This document shows positions 26,955-36,509 of a stretch of 54,912 bases of DNA, one piece after another (within the stretch, counting starts at the first letter, position 1; every line of letters starts with the position of its first letter). The stretch lies in assembly GCA_030457765.1 (NCBI GenBank), contig JAKDUK010000010.1, positions 1-54,912 on the forward strand, in the 5' to 3' direction. The notes below the pieces were generated by a model that had not been told where the DNA came from, did no database searches, and saw only the letters and a list, made by a program, of their open reading frames with translations. This DNA is from Marinobacter sp. (GTDB taxonomy: Bacteria > Pseudomonadota > Gammaproteobacteria > Pseudomonadales > Oleiphilaceae). The translations under genes were made by a program, and so were the position numbers.

Positions 26955-29692
26955 GTGTTCTTCCCTAACCGTTCCTTTTGCCAATCGTTTTCCGGCTCAT
27001 TCAGCACCAGCCGCAAATCCATCACCTCTTCCTCAATGTTATACTTGATCTCAAAGCCCATGTGTTCCGCCAACTGCAGCATCGGACGATTGTCTGCCAA
27101 TACGTCGCCCACCATTTCCACCGTGCCACGGGCGCGGCAGTAATCAATCATCTTTTGCATCAAGGCAACACCAAGCCCCTCCCCTTTCATCTTGTCGTGA
27201 ACCATTACCGCAAATTCGCACTGCAGATTATCGGCGTCTGTCCAGGTTCTCACGGTGCCCAGGGTTTCTTCTCCATTACCATCCTCTTTAGTGGCATTGG
27301 CGATAAAGACCATCTCCCGGTCATAATCAATCTGCACCATCTGAGCGACGTCTTCCCGAGTAAACTGCTTCCTGTACTGGAAGAACCGATAGCGAATCGA
27401 TTCCGGGGACTGCAATTCATGGAATACCCTGTGGGAAGGTTCATCTTCTGCCAAAGCGGGGCGAATAATCACACGGCGGCCAGATTTGGGCAGCACCAGC
27501 CACTCCTCAAGCTCTCTCGGGTAAGGCTGAATAATTGGCCGCCCTGGTGTATCAGAAAGATTGATCGCAACATTTACAGCTACTGCACCCTCGTCGTTGA
27601 ACAGCAAAGGCGAAATTTCCAGCCCCAGGATTTCAGGAATATCGATCACAATCTGTGAGAGGGTAACCAGGGTTTCTGAAACCGCTCGAATATCCGATTC
27701 TGGTTTCAAGCTGTGCTCTTTGAGCAGTTTGTACATATAAGTGCGGCGCAAAAGCTCCCGTGCGAGAACCATATTCAATGGTGGCAGAGCAATTTGGCGA
27801 TCGGTCATGACGTTGATATGGGCACCAGACGCACCGCAGACAACCAGAGGCCCGAACTGCGCGTCTCTGGTAATGCCAACACTGAACTCAATGCCACCCA
27901 CATGTTGATAAGACCTCTGCATGGCAAAACCAAGAAAGCCACTGGTTGGGAAATGCTTTTCGTATTCCTCCATCAGGAAACGGCAGCCATCTATAATCGC
28001 CGCCTCACTATTCAGTTTCTGCAAGGTTCCTTTGTAGCGACGCTGGGCAACGGTTAGGTTTGCGAACGGATGACAGCCTTGCTCGTGAACGATGGTAACA
28101 TCCACAGGCCGGCGCTCTATGGCAAACGCCCCCATAACTTCTTCTACGTCGTCACAATAAACTGTCTCAATGGTGTTAATGCCATAATCACGCACCACCT
28201 CTCGGGCTTCCTCGCTCGACAGATGTTTACGGCCCGAGCTCAGGGCGTTCACCGCCACGCGGCGTGTTTTCGCGTGGTCTGAGAAATGATCGGTAAAGGA
28301 TTCCGGGGTTTCGGTTAACAGCCGCTGAACACGCTGATGGCGTATATGCTGCATGAAGGCGACTACGGCTTTCTCCGGGTTAAAAAACGACGGTAACCCC
28401 GCGCGATAAAACTCATCGCGGGAATCCATCACCGTACTCTGCCCAAGCCAGCAAGTGAATATATTGAGACGTGTACCCTTTGCTGCCTGCACCACTGCAT
28501 CGGCAATCTGAAGACTATCTTCCGTCAAACTGGGTGCGTACATGACAAGCACATTGGCGACTTCAGGATCTTTGGCCAAAATTTTAATCGCCTTGCCGTA
28601 CAGTTCCGGCGACGCATCATAGTTCAAGTCGATGGGGTTTTTGCGCGTCCAGTAAGACGGCAATAACTTTGCCAAGCTATTAATACTGGATTCCGACAAG
28701 CTCGCCAGTTGGCCGCCCAGATCCGCTAACCGGTCAACCGCGAGAACCCCAGGGCCAACACCATTAGCCATAATGGCCAAAGACTCTCGGCGTAATGGGC
28801 GCATACGAGTGAGCGTTTCGAGCGCATCGAACATTTGCCCCAGCCCGTCTACCCTCAGAACACCGGCGCGCTGCAGCATGGCATCGTATATAGGATCGCT
28901 GCGCCGGATACCGTCAGGCAATTCATGGGGAAGCCACTCAGACTCCGGCACTCTACCGGACTTAACTGCAATCACAGGTTTGGTTCTGGAGGCCACCCGC
29001 ACCGCCGACATGAAGCGGCGGGCGTTGGGAATATGCTCAATGTGTAAAAGAATGGCGCGGGTTTGGGTGTCTTGGGCCAAGTAATCGATCAGGTCATCGT
29101 GATCGATATCCATACCATCGCCAAGGGTAAGAAAATAGGAGAAGCCCACACCGCGGGCAAACGCCCAGTCAATAACCGAACTGGCAATGGTGCCAGATTG
29201 CCCCACAAAAGCTACGCGGCCAGGAAGAGCACCCATGTGTGCGTAGGTAGCGTTGAGACTTCTGGCAGGCACCATCAGGCCAATGGTGTTCGGACCAAGT
29301 ACCCGGATGCCGGTCTCCTTAGCAGCCTCACGCACCGAATACATCAGGGGTTTACCGGTTTTACTGTGGGTACGGGACATACCACCCGTCATCACAATAG
29401 CGGTGCGTACTCCCGCCTCACCTAAGCGGCGGATAGTCTTACCTACCGTTTCCGGTGGTGTGCAGACAATGGCAAGATCGGGAGAAAACGCCATCCCCGA
29501 GACTTTTTTCACGCAGGGTATGCCATGCACATTGTCATAATCGTTCCGGTTCACCACCAGAAGCCGACCTGGGTAGCCGCCACTTAGCAGGTTCCGCAAT
29601 ACCATACCACCGAGGTTGTCTGCCCGCTCCGACGCACCTATCACTGCAATAGATGCAGGATTGAACAGACTTTCCAGATACCGGGTGCTCAA
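26948..29692 (-). CDS. Protein lysine acetyltransferase, Pat type (acyl-CoA synthetase-like plus GNAT)
   Basis: The 914-residue protein has the architecture of the Pat/PatZ enzymes that acetylate and inactivate acyl-CoA synthetases. A CoA-binding domain (LFNPASIAVIGASERADNLGG) is followed by succinyl-CoA-ligase-like domains (GRVAFVGQSGTIASSVIDWAFARG), an ATP-grasp domain (about 500-700) and a C-terminal GNAT domain (about 735-890) with VHDKMKGEGLGVALMQKMIDYCRARG as the acetyl-CoA-binding segment. The NDP-forming half is normally a sensor and not active as a ligase. The gene is divergent from a histone-deacetylase-family gene, pairing possible writer and eraser of lysine acetylation. Confidence 0.9.
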   Translation of the reverse strand: MSTRYLESLFNPASIAVIGASERADNLGGMVLRNLLSGGYPGRLLVVNRNDYDNVHGIPCVKKVSGMAFSPDLAIVCTPPETVGKTIRRLGEAGVRTAIVMTGGMSRTHSKTGKPLMYSVREAAKETGIRVLGPNTIGLMVPARSLNATYAHMGALPGRVAFVGQSGTIASSVIDWAFARGVGFSYFLTLGDGMDIDHDDLIDYLAQDTQTRAILLHIEHIPNARRFMSAVRVASRTKPVIAVKSGRVPESEWLPHELPDGIRRSDPIYDAMLQRAGVLRVDGLGQMFDALETLTRMRPLRRESLAIMANGVGPGVLAVDRLADLGGQLASLSESSINSLAKLLPSYWTRKNPIDLNYDASPELYGKAIKILAKDPEVANVLVMYAPSLTEDSLQIADAVVQAAKGTRLNIFTCWLGQSTVMDSRDEFYRAGLPSFFNPEKAVVAFMQHIRHQRVQRLLTETPESFTDHFSDHAKTRRVAVNALSSGRKHLSSEEAREVVRDYGINTIETVYCDDVEEVMGAFAIERRPVDVTIVHEQGCHPFANLTVAQRRYKGTLQKLNSEAAIIDGCRFLMEEYEKHFPTSGFLGFAMQRSYQHVGGIEFSVGITRDAQFGPLVVCGASGAHINVMTDRQIALPPLNMVLARELLRRTYMYKLLKEHSLKPESDIRAVSETLVTLSQIVIDIPEILGLEISPLLFNDEGAVAVNVAINLSDTPGRPIIQPYPRELEEWLVLPKSGRRVIIRPALAEDEPSHRVFHELQSPESIRYRFFQYRKQFTREDVAQMVQIDYDREMVFIANATKEDGNGEETLGTVRTWTDADNLQCEFAVMVHDKMKGEGLGVALMQKMIDYCRARGTVEMVGDVLADNRPMLQLAEHMGFEIKYNIEEEVMDLRLVLNEPENDWQKERLGKNTH

Positions 29693-29728
29693 GCTGACTC
29701 TCCTTTTCAGTATGCGTTTGCTCTATCT

Positions 29729-29759
29729 TAGGCATTGATGTACCGATGTGAAATGCCTA
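29729..29759. promoter_or_regulatory. Inverted repeat between acetyltransferase and deacetylase genes
   Basis: TAGGCATT (29729-29736) and AATGCCTA (29752-29759) are perfect 8-bp inverted arms 15 bp apart, about two helical turns from centre to centre. They lie in the 160-bp divergent gap, nearer the acetyltransferase. This could be an operator for either gene; no matching regulator is known to me. Confidence 0.4.
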
Positions 29760-29852
29760 TCGCTCTTATCAGACCAAAGAAACCCGGCACCACAAAGTTA
29801 TCCCTGATAGGATTGGAGAAAATACAAGCATAATCGGGGCGTTTCGAGATTT

Positions 29853-30779
29853 ATGACCACTGCATTTTTTTCCCACGATGACTGCATGAAACACGACATG
29901 GGGCCAGAGCATCCCGAAAGCCCTGGCCGCCTGGCAGCCATCATCAGTTACATCGCAGATACCGGCATGGCCCAAAAGCTAGACTGGGTGCGCCCTGAAG
30001 AAATCACCCGCGATCAGCTTTTAAGCGTGCACCCAGAACGCTACTTGCAGCAGCTCGAAATGATGCAGCCCACCCGCGGCCGTGTATTTACCGATCCAGA
30101 CACCGCCATGATGCCAGACACTCTTCGTGCAGCAAGACTGGCAGCAGGTGCTAACATTCAGGCCGTAGACATGGTGATGAGCAGCCAGGTGACCAACGCG
30201 TTTATCTGTGCCCGGCCTCCCGGCCACCATGCCGAGCGCGGCAAATCCATGGGGTTTTGTTTTTACAACAATATCGCACTGGCTGCCATGCGGGCGCTCA
30301 ACTTTCACCACCTTGAGCGGGTAGCTATTATTGATTTTGATGTACATCAGGGAAATGGCACCGTGGATATCGTCAGCGGAGACGAGCGTATATTGATGTG
30401 CTCCAGCTTCCAGCACCCCCTATTCCCGCACTCTCACGTTCACCGCCAGGCCGATAACATCGTTAACATTCCCATAGAAGCCGGGTGCTCAGCTACAGAG
30501 TATCGCAAGCTTGTGGAGGAAGGCTGGATAAAGCGCCTCAACGCGTTTAAACCCCAGGTTATTCTAATGTCGGCAGGGTTTGACGCACACCGCCTCGACC
30601 CGATGGCAGAACTGAACCTGGAAACAGAAGATTACCGCTGGCTGACCGAAATGATCGTAGGCGTTGCAAGCGAGCACAGTAACGACCGGATTATTTCTAC
30701 ACTGGAAGGGGGGTACCACCTGATGGCTCTGGCCGAAGGGGTGAATGCTCACCTGGAAGTATTGAATTCAGTTTATTAA
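29853..30779 (+). CDS. Histone deacetylase family protein (zinc amidohydrolase)
   Basis: A 308-residue zinc hydrolase of the class II HDAC/acetoin-utilisation/acetylpolyamine amidohydrolase family. It shows HDDCMKHDMGPEHPESPGRL at the N-terminus, the charge-relay pair in RPPGHHAE, zinc ligands in DFDVHQGNGT and SAGFDAHRLDP, and the LEGGYHL motif. It could deacetylate proteins or small acetylated amines. The divergent protein acetyltransferase favours, but does not prove, a protein substrate. It converges with motY. Confidence 0.9.
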   Translation: MTTAFFSHDDCMKHDMGPEHPESPGRLAAIISYIADTGMAQKLDWVRPEEITRDQLLSVHPERYLQQLEMMQPTRGRVFTDPDTAMMPDTLRAARLAAGANIQAVDMVMSSQVTNAFICARPPGHHAERGKSMGFCFYNNIALAAMRALNFHHLERVAIIDFDVHQGNGTVDIVSGDERILMCSSFQHPLFPHSHVHRQADNIVNIPIEAGCSATEYRKLVEEGWIKRLNAFKPQVILMSAGFDAHRLDPMAELNLETEDYRWLTEMIVGVASEHSNDRIISTLEGGYHLMALAEGVNAHLEVLNSVY

Positions 30780-30814
30780 AAGCATACCGAAGGCATAAAC
30801 TGTGGCGACACGTG

Positions 30815-31741
30815 TCAGCCCGCGGACGCACTGCCGTAACCATTAGCTTGTTGAAGCTCTGGCCGGTCTCCTTCACGCTGTAAACGAATAGTTGTGCGAC
30901 GGTTTTCAGCTCGGCGGCGAGACGCCGGATAACGATCGCCGTGCGACCTGATTGTGATCAAATCTGGGTCAACTCCCCTGTTTTTCAAATACTCTGCCAC
31001 CACATTGGCGCGATCCTCCGACAAGGCCCGATTATCAATCCGGCTGCCAACGTCGTCTGTATGCCCATCAACAAACACACGCTCAACGGTAGAGTCGGCC
31101 ATAATATAGGCCACAATATTGTCCAGTTGATTCATATCCGTTTTTGACAGTTTCTTGCTACCAGTCGCGAAGGCCACTCTGGAGCGCCCCACCTGATCAA
31201 TATTCACTGGCAAAAGGTTGGCGGCGCAGGAGCGGTAGCGCTGATACTGACCGTTAAAGTTAATATTGGAAACCTGCACACGAACCGGGTTGCCATCGTA
31301 CCAGGAATCTCTGGTAACGGTGGGCTGCATACCCTCAAGCAGACTTTGAGCAAGAATGACAGCTTGGCGCGTATCCAAAGACACCGGCCGGCGCCCTTCC
31401 GTTACCTTAACCACACCCACTGGCCTGGCTGCCACACCTGGCCGCCAAGATGGAGCCTCAACAACCAAAGAGCCTCGGCCTGGCCGCATTAGGTGAGCTT
31501 CGGATTCCAGGAAGAAAGACAATTTCTCTCCAGCGCGATGGCGAAAAACGGCCCGGCCGTACCCAGGGACTTCATGCACCAGGGAGCACTCGAAAACGGA
31601 CTCGGCAAGGTACCACTGGCTGTTATCGATGCCGGCACCGTAACTTCCCGCCATGCTATAAACAGGCAAGACGGCTCCCAGCGTCAGTGTTGCCAGGAAA
31701 TTCAGCGCTTTGTTATAAAAATGGATTGCCATAAACATGCC
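30815..31741 (-). CDS. motY: Flagellar stator-associated OmpA-like protein MotY
   Basis: MotY forms the periplasmic T-ring that helps anchor stator units in polar flagellar motors. The roughly 308-residue protein has a signal peptide ending near YSMAGS. Its MotY-specific N-terminal domain (FECSLVHEVPGYGRAVF, then PSWRPG) resembles Vibrio MotY, and its C-terminal OmpA-like peptidoglycan-binding domain carries VDGHTDDVGSRIDNRALSEDRANVVAEYL and ENRRTTI. The start is ambiguous between the ATGs at 31741 and 31735, neither with a strong ribosome site. The order motY-pyrC-rnt equals that recalled for Pseudomonas aeruginosa. Confidence 0.88.
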   Translation of the reverse strand, partial: GMFMAIHFYNKALNFLATLTLGAVLPVYSMAGSYGAGIDNSQWYLAESVFECSLVHEVPGYGRAVFRHRAGEKLSFFLESEAHLMRPGRGSLVVEAPSWRPGVAARPVGVVKVTEGRRPVSLDTRQAVILAQSLLEGMQPTVTRDSWYDGNPVRVQVSNINFNGQYQRYRSCAANLLPVNIDQVGRSRVAFATGSKKLSKTDMNQLDNIVAYIMADSTVERVFVDGHTDDVGSRIDNRALSEDRANVVAEYLKNRGVDPDLITIRSHGDRYPASRRRAENRRTTIRLQREGDRPELQQANGYGSASAG

Positions 31742-31859
31742 ATATGAGTGCCGTAACAATAACACCTCTAGTACTTCGGTGTTTCGTCATTACTACGTTT
31801 AACGGCACCCATCAGGTGTTCTTTAATCTGTTAGAGGAAAAACAATCGCTGGCGCCTTC

Positions 31860-31868
31860 TGCTATAAT
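31860..31868 (+). promoter_or_regulatory. Extended -10 promoter of pyrC
   Basis: TG-C-TATAAT is a perfect extended -10 element, 93 bp before the pyrC ATG. No good -35 is present, as is common for extended -10 promoters. The resulting leader of roughly 85 nt includes an A/T-rich start and a GGGGCC segment. Confidence 0.6.
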
Positions 31869-31961
31869 CTGCAAAATTTTTCGGGGCCGAAGCACCATCA
31901 ATAACGAATCGGCCTCTCATGCCTCTTTTTTAACCCTTTAAAGGTACTGCGGAACCAGCTC

Positions 31962-32993
31962 ATGACCGAACAGCTTACTCTTGTGCGACCAGACGACTGG
32001 CATCTACACGTTCGTGATGGCGATGTATTAACAGATGTAGTGCCGGCAACCGCAGCCTGTTTCGGGCGGGCAATCATCATGCCCAACCTAGCACCTCCGG
32101 TAACGAGCGCTGCCGAGGCTTCAGAGTATCGGGATCGCATTCTGAAAGCGGCCAAAGGCACGAATTTCCAGCCATTAATGACGCTCTATCTGACAGAGTC
32201 CACCACGCGCTCAGATATTCTGGAAGCAAGCGCCGAAGGCATTGTGGCGGCAAAGTTGTACCCGGCTGGAGCCACCACCAACTCCGCTTCGGGTGTGCAG
32301 GATGTTCGTAATATCTACCCGGTACTGGAAACCATGGCTGAATGCGGCATGCTGCTGCTTGTTCATGGCGAAGTAACCGATGCGGACATAGATATTTTTG
32401 ATCGGGAAAGGGTGTTTCTTGAGCGTGTTCTGGCGCCCACGCTAGAAGCTTTCCCCACTTTGAAAATAGTGCTTGAGCACATAACCACTGCAGATTCAGC
32501 AGAGTTTGTACGGCATCACCAAGGCGACAATCTTGCAGCAACGCTCACGCCTCAACACCTCATGTACAACCGAAATCACATGCTGGTGGGTGGCATACGC
32601 CCTCATATGTACTGCCTTCCCATTCTTAAACGCAATAAGCACCAACAGGCCCTGAGAGACGCCATTGCCAGTGGCGACAAGCGGTTCTTTCTGGGAACCG
32701 ACTCTGCACCGCATTCGAAGGATAAAAAAGAAGCCGCCTGCGGTTGCGCCGGTTGCTATTCGGCCTACGGTGCGATTGGCTTATATGCAGACATTTTTGA
32801 CGAACTTGGCATTCTTGACCAGCTAGAAGCCTTTGCCAGCTTTAACGGCGCAGATTTCTATGGCCTGCCAAGAAATACCGATACCATTACCCTCGTGAAA
32901 AAACCTTGGTCCATGCCGGATGAATTACCTCTGGCAGGTGGTACCATCGTTCCACTGAATGCCGGCGAAACCATTAACTGGCGTCTAGCGTAG
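31962..32993 (+). CDS. pyrC: Dihydroorotase
   Basis: PyrC interconverts carbamoyl-aspartate and dihydroorotate in pyrimidine synthesis. The 343-residue protein is of the short E. coli-like class: zinc ligands His14 and His16 (WHLHVRDG), the lysine expected to be carboxylated, Lys98 ([13 protein letters not shown]), then LLVHGEV, LEHITT and the catalytic aspartate in GTDSAPH. The gene lies between motY (divergent) and rnt (44 bp downstream, same strand). Confidence 0.97.
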   Translation: MTEQLTLVRPDDWHLHVRDGDVLTDVVPATAACFGRAIIMPNLAPPVTSAAEASEYRDRILKAAKGTNFQPLMTLYLTESTTRSDILEASAEGIVAAKLYPAGATTNSASGVQDVRNIYPVLETMAECGMLLLVHGEVTDADIDIFDRERVFLERVLAPTLEAFPTLKIVLEHITTADSAEFVRHHQGDNLAATLTPQHLMYNRNHMLVGGIRPHMYCLPILKRNKHQQALRDAIASGDKRFFLGTDSAPHSKDKKEAACGCAGCYSAYGAIGLYADIFDELGILDQLEAFASFNGADFYGLPRNTDTITLVKKPWSMPDELPLAGGTIVPLNAGETINWRLA

Positions 32994-33036
32994 ACTTACC
33001 CCAATTTCTTGATAAACAGCCACGATCGGAGCTTTA

Positions 33037-33693
33037 GTGACTGACGAAAACAGACAATCGCATCCTATGTCCCGCAGATTCCGCGGTTTTTTACCTGTTG
33101 TTGTCGATGTGGAGACAGGCGGGTTTAATCCGGGACGCGATGCTCTGCTGGAAATAGCGGCGGTCATGTTAACCATGGACGAAAACGGCCGATTACGGCG
33201 TGCTGAGACCCACGTGCAACAGATTGACCCGTTTGAAGGCGCCAACCTCGAGCAATCCGCGCTGGACTTCACAGGGATCGATCCCTGGAACCCGGAACGG
33301 GAAGCCGTGCCAGAGCGCGAAGGCTTGAGTGAAATCTTCAGCCCCATACGCAAGTCGGTGAAAGCCCATGACTGCAAGCGGGCAGTTCTGGTTGGCCACA
33401 ATGCAACCTTCGATCACAACTTCGTATTCGCTGCAGCCATGCGGGCAGATATTCGACGCAACCCCTTTCATCCATTTTCAACATTCGACACCGCCACCCT
33501 TGCGGGCCTGGCTTATGGCCATACAGTTCTGGCACAAGCGTGCAAACTGGCTGGCATTCCGTTCAGCAACAAAGAAGCCCACTCGGCAGCATACGATGCG
33601 GAAAAAACGGCGGACTTGTTCTGTGGGATCGTTAATCGCTGGCTGGATTTAGGCGGCTTTCCGCCACCGATGATTTCGGATGACACTGAATAA
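33037..33693 (+). CDS. rnt: Ribonuclease T
   Basis: RNase T is a DEDDh 3'-5' exonuclease that trims the CCA ends of tRNAs and the 3' ends of small stable RNAs. The 218-residue protein shows Asp24 and Glu26 (VDVETGGFNPG), the GHNATFDHNF segment with the third acidic residue, and the HSAAYDAEKTADLF segment with the catalytic His and last Asp. It starts with GTG. It follows pyrC closely and ends in a strong terminator. Confidence 0.96.
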   Translation: MTDENRQSHPMSRRFRGFLPVVVDVETGGFNPGRDALLEIAAVMLTMDENGRLRRAETHVQQIDPFEGANLEQSALDFTGIDPWNPEREAVPEREGLSEIFSPIRKSVKAHDCKRAVLVGHNATFDHNFVFAAAMRADIRRNPFHPFSTFDTATLAGLAYGHTVLAQACKLAGIPFSNKEAHSAAYDAEKTADLFCGIVNRWLDLGGFPPPMISDDTE

Positions 33694-33722
33694 AACCAGA
33701 CAGTCTCCAAAAAACATCAACA

Positions 33723-33756
33723 AAAAAGCCGCAGCTCATTTGAACTGCGGCTTTTT
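33723..33756. terminator. Bidirectional terminator between rnt and the acyl reductase
   Basis: A perfect stem of AAAAAGCCGCAG (33723-33734) and CTGCGGCTTTTT (33745-33756) with a 10-nt loop. T runs follow the G/C core on both strands, so it can end both the rnt transcript and the convergent acyl reductase transcript. Confidence 0.92.
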
Positions 33757-33780
33757 ACGTTTACTTAAAAAGAATGCGGC

Positions 33781-35766
33781 CTACCAGTGAATGCCGCGCA
33801 TCACAGCCGCAAAGGCCACCTGCTCTGTCGACACCTTGGGCCTTTCAACAGTCTTACCGCCGACACCCGGAGATGAATCCGGGAACATACGGTACCCAGT
33901 GTTCATCACAATTTCACCCATCTTGGGTGCAACTGCGTGGAGCACCTGGGCAAACACACCAAGGCGCGTCGCGATCCGTTTAGGCCGATAAACAATCGCG
34001 TCTGCAACCATATCTGCTGCTTCTTCCGGCGAAAGCGTTGGTACAGAATCGTAAATTTTAGTGGGTGCGATCATCGGCGTTTTTACCAACGGCATGTTAA
34101 TAGTGGTAAACGTTACGTTGCGATCAGACCATTCGGAAGCCGCACACCGACTGAACGCATCCAGCGCCGATTTAGACGCCACATAGGCAGAGAACCTTGG
34201 AGCGTTGGTAAGTACACCAATGGATGAAATGTTCACTACATGCCCACCTTTACGCTCCAGCATTGAAGGCGCAAAGCCCATAATCAGACGTAAGGAACCA
34301 AAATAATTGAGCTGCATGGTGCGCTCAAAATCGTGAAAACGATCAAATGCCAACGACAACGAGCGCCGGATAGAGCGCCCGGCGTTGTTCACCAGTACGT
34401 CCACATGGCCATGGTTATCCAGAACAGTTTGCACAAACTGGTCGCAGGCTTCCATATCAGAGAAATCACACTGGTAGGCATGCACATTGCCCCCTTTAGC
34501 CTCCAACGATGCGGCCACCTCGTCCAGCTTTTCACGGGTACGAGCACCGATAACCAGAATGGCGCCAGCCTCTGCCATCTTTTCGGCAGTGGCGAGGCCA
34601 ATACCGGAGGTTGCACCGGTAATCACAACTACTTTGCCGTCTACCGTGCCTTTGAGCGTGCGGTCTTTAAACAGGTCCGGGTCTAAATGGCGCTCCCAGA
34701 AATCCCATATCACCGGCGCATAATCCGGGAGGCGCGGCACTTCAATGCCCGTGCCCTTCAGCACACGCTCGGTTTCACGGGCATCAAAACGTGTGGGGTA
34801 ATTAATAAAAGACAGCACCGACCGCGGAATACCCATGTCTTCTAACACTGAGCCAGTCAACCGCTTCACAGGTGGCAGGTTTTTCAGGCTCTGGCGGATA
34901 AACGGCGGAATAAAGCCGAACATGCGCGCATCAATACGCATGGCCATTTTCGGCGCATGACCCGCCTCGCTAAAGATATTGAGAATTTCACCAACTTTGT
35001 AAGGATCAGAATCTACCAAGTGGAAGCAGTTACCATCTTCGCCATCCAGGTGCGAAATGTGGTCCAAGGCTTTAACCACATAGTCCACAGGAACAATATT
35101 CAGGCGGCCCCCCTCAATACCAACCGTTGGTACCCATTGAGGTATGGTGCGACGAATTTTTTGAATCATCTTGAAGAAATAATACGGGCCATCAATCTTA
35201 TCCATTTCACCTGTAGCCGAATCACCTATGACCATGCCAGGGCGGTAGATGCGAAATGGCACCTGACACTCTTCACGGACAACCCTTTCTGACTCATGCT
35301 TGGTGATCAAATACGGGTGATCCAGCTTCTCGGCTTCTTCAAACATATCTTCACGGAAGGTGCCCTTGAACATGCCAGCCGCTGCAATAGATGACACATG
35401 ATGGAAATGCTTCGCTCCCATGGCTCCGGCAGCATTAACGGCTGCCCTGGTACCCTCAATATTCGTAGCCTGCTGAGCTTCCTCATCGGCACTCATATCG
35501 TAAACAGCGGCAAGGTGGTAAAAGTGGTCAACCTTTCCTGCTAAAGCTGTCAGGGTCTTGGCATCAATGCCCAGATTCGTACTTGTGAGATCACCAATCA
35601 CTGCTTTTACGCGGGACTCATCCACACCCCAGCGTTCTCTAAGCGCATCAAGCTTGCCCTGAGACTGCTCGCGCACCAAAACATGCACTGTGCCACCGCG
35701 GGCTAGCAGTTTTTCCACAAGAAAACGGCCAATAAACCCGGTGCCACCCGTCAGGAAATAATTCAT
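33781..35766 (-). CDS. Fatty acyl-CoA/ACP reductase, alcohol-forming (wax ester synthesis)
   Basis: This 661-residue enzyme has two reductase domains. The N-terminal extended-SDR/thioester reductase domain (GGTGFIG at residues 7-13; YLITK as Tyr-x3-Lys) reduces acyl-CoA or acyl-ACP to aldehyde. The C-terminal classical SDR domain (TGATSGIG near 383-390; YVASK) is expected to reduce the aldehyde to the alcohol. Length and sequence agree closely with the bifunctional Marinobacter aquaeolei VT8 reductase as I recall it. The alcohol is used by wax ester synthase, not encoded here. The ATG has an AAGGTGG site. Upstream lie tandem candidate operators in an A/T-rich control region. Confidence 0.95.
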   Translation of the reverse strand: MNYFLTGGTGFIGRFLVEKLLARGGTVHVLVREQSQGKLDALRERWGVDESRVKAVIGDLTSTNLGIDAKTLTALAGKVDHFYHLAAVYDMSADEEAQQATNIEGTRAAVNAAGAMGAKHFHHVSSIAAAGMFKGTFREDMFEEAEKLDHPYLITKHESERVVREECQVPFRIYRPGMVIGDSATGEMDKIDGPYYFFKMIQKIRRTIPQWVPTVGIEGGRLNIVPVDYVVKALDHISHLDGEDGNCFHLVDSDPYKVGEILNIFSEAGHAPKMAMRIDARMFGFIPPFIRQSLKNLPPVKRLTGSVLEDMGIPRSVLSFINYPTRFDARETERVLKGTGIEVPRLPDYAPVIWDFWERHLDPDLFKDRTLKGTVDGKVVVITGATSGIGLATAEKMAEAGAILVIGARTREKLDEVAASLEAKGGNVHAYQCDFSDMEACDQFVQTVLDNHGHVDVLVNNAGRSIRRSLSLAFDRFHDFERTMQLNYFGSLRLIMGFAPSMLERKGGHVVNISSIGVLTNAPRFSAYVASKSALDAFSRCAASEWSDRNVTFTTINMPLVKTPMIAPTKIYDSVPTLSPEEAADMVADAIVYRPKRIATRLGVFAQVLHAVAPKMGEIVMNTGYRMFPDSSPGVGGKTVERPKVSTEQVAFAAVMRGIHW

Positions 35767-35891
35767 TGATAATCCACCTTACCTGTTGCTCTGTTGTTAT
35801 CGATTTGCGTCGACCGACTTAGACCAAAGTCTTATTACGATCCTGCAAGGCCGTTATTGTACTTAATTGTTACTTTATGTATCGATCTTTT

Positions 35892-35940
35892 TTAGAGCTT
35901 TTACTCTGTAACCTATTGTTTTAATTAGAGCCATTACTCT
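35892..35940. promoter_or_regulatory. Tandem operator-like repeats upstream of the acyl reductase
   Basis: Two 16-bp copies of TTAGAGC-NN-TTACTCT lie at 35892-35907 and 35925-35940, 33 bp apart start to start (about three helical turns). Each is an imperfect inverted repeat; the second extends to TTAGAG...CTCTAA at 35925-35942. They are in the A/T-rich part of the 372-bp gap 35767-36138, 125-175 bp from the acyl reductase start. Nearer that gene, GACTT...AAGTC at 35816-35832 is another short inverted repeat. Direction of control is unknown. Confidence 0.5.
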
Positions 35941-36138
35941 AAACATGACCAAAAGTGCCTGTATTTTATCCTGACACAGCGCATTCGAGACTAGCACAGT
36001 ATTGGGTTCTCGCCCTCCCTGACGGCGAATTACTGCAAAGCAATGAAACAGTCTGTCAGCAATGCGATAATTCTGAACTTGTTGGCGCTTTACGCGTCAA
36101 CTCTTTTCACATCTCAAGCAACACCCGGAAGCTTAACA

Positions 36139-36438
36139 ATGCAAGATGACAATCCAAACACCGACCGCTACATTGCCATTGCCCGTGCCTGCCTGAAGGC
36201 AATCAACGACACGGCGAAGAATTCCGGAGACCGGGAGCAAAAGATCCAGGCGGTTTATCAAGCCATAGATACCGCATTCCAAGCAGAGTTTGCCGACTAC
36301 CGTGAATCAGTCGCAATTATGGCAACCGTGCTCGAGCGAATTGCTACCGGCGAGTTAGATGCAGAAACGGCTACAGATCTGGCGCGTAAAACTCTTGATC
36401 AGCAACCGAAAACAACCAAAAAGGCGATGATACACTGA
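36139..36438 (+). CDS. Hypothetical small helical protein
   Basis: I do not recognise this 99-residue protein. It is soluble, acidic and predicted helical (RYIAIARACLKAINDTA, AVYQAIDTAFQAEFADYRESV, ATVLERIATGELDAETATDLARK), with a short basic end. The ATG at 36139 has a GGAAG ribosome site 7 nt upstream. An earlier in-frame ATG at 36043 would add a hydrophobic stretch (NAIILNLLALYAS) but lacks a site. It is 71 bp upstream of the M16 protease gene on the same strand. Confidence 0.6.
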   Translation: MQDDNPNTDRYIAIARACLKAINDTAKNSGDREQKIQAVYQAIDTAFQAEFADYRESVAIMATVLERIATGELDAETATDLARKTLDQQPKTTKKAMIH

Positions 36439-36509
36439 GGTTCAGAGCATTCCGCCTAGCCGCGAAACAAGACCTTTTCCAGACGCCCAAAACGGATAAC
36501 AGAGGCCCT

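Noticed and set aside
26978..27658. Plus-strand frame of 226 codons opposite the acetyltransferase gene
   Set aside because: His-rich shadow of a conserved GNAT coding region; no start signals.
35955..36149. Short plus-strand frame starting at GTG upstream of the hypothetical gene
   Set aside because: No ribosome site, overlaps the better-supported start at 36139 and resembles nothing.
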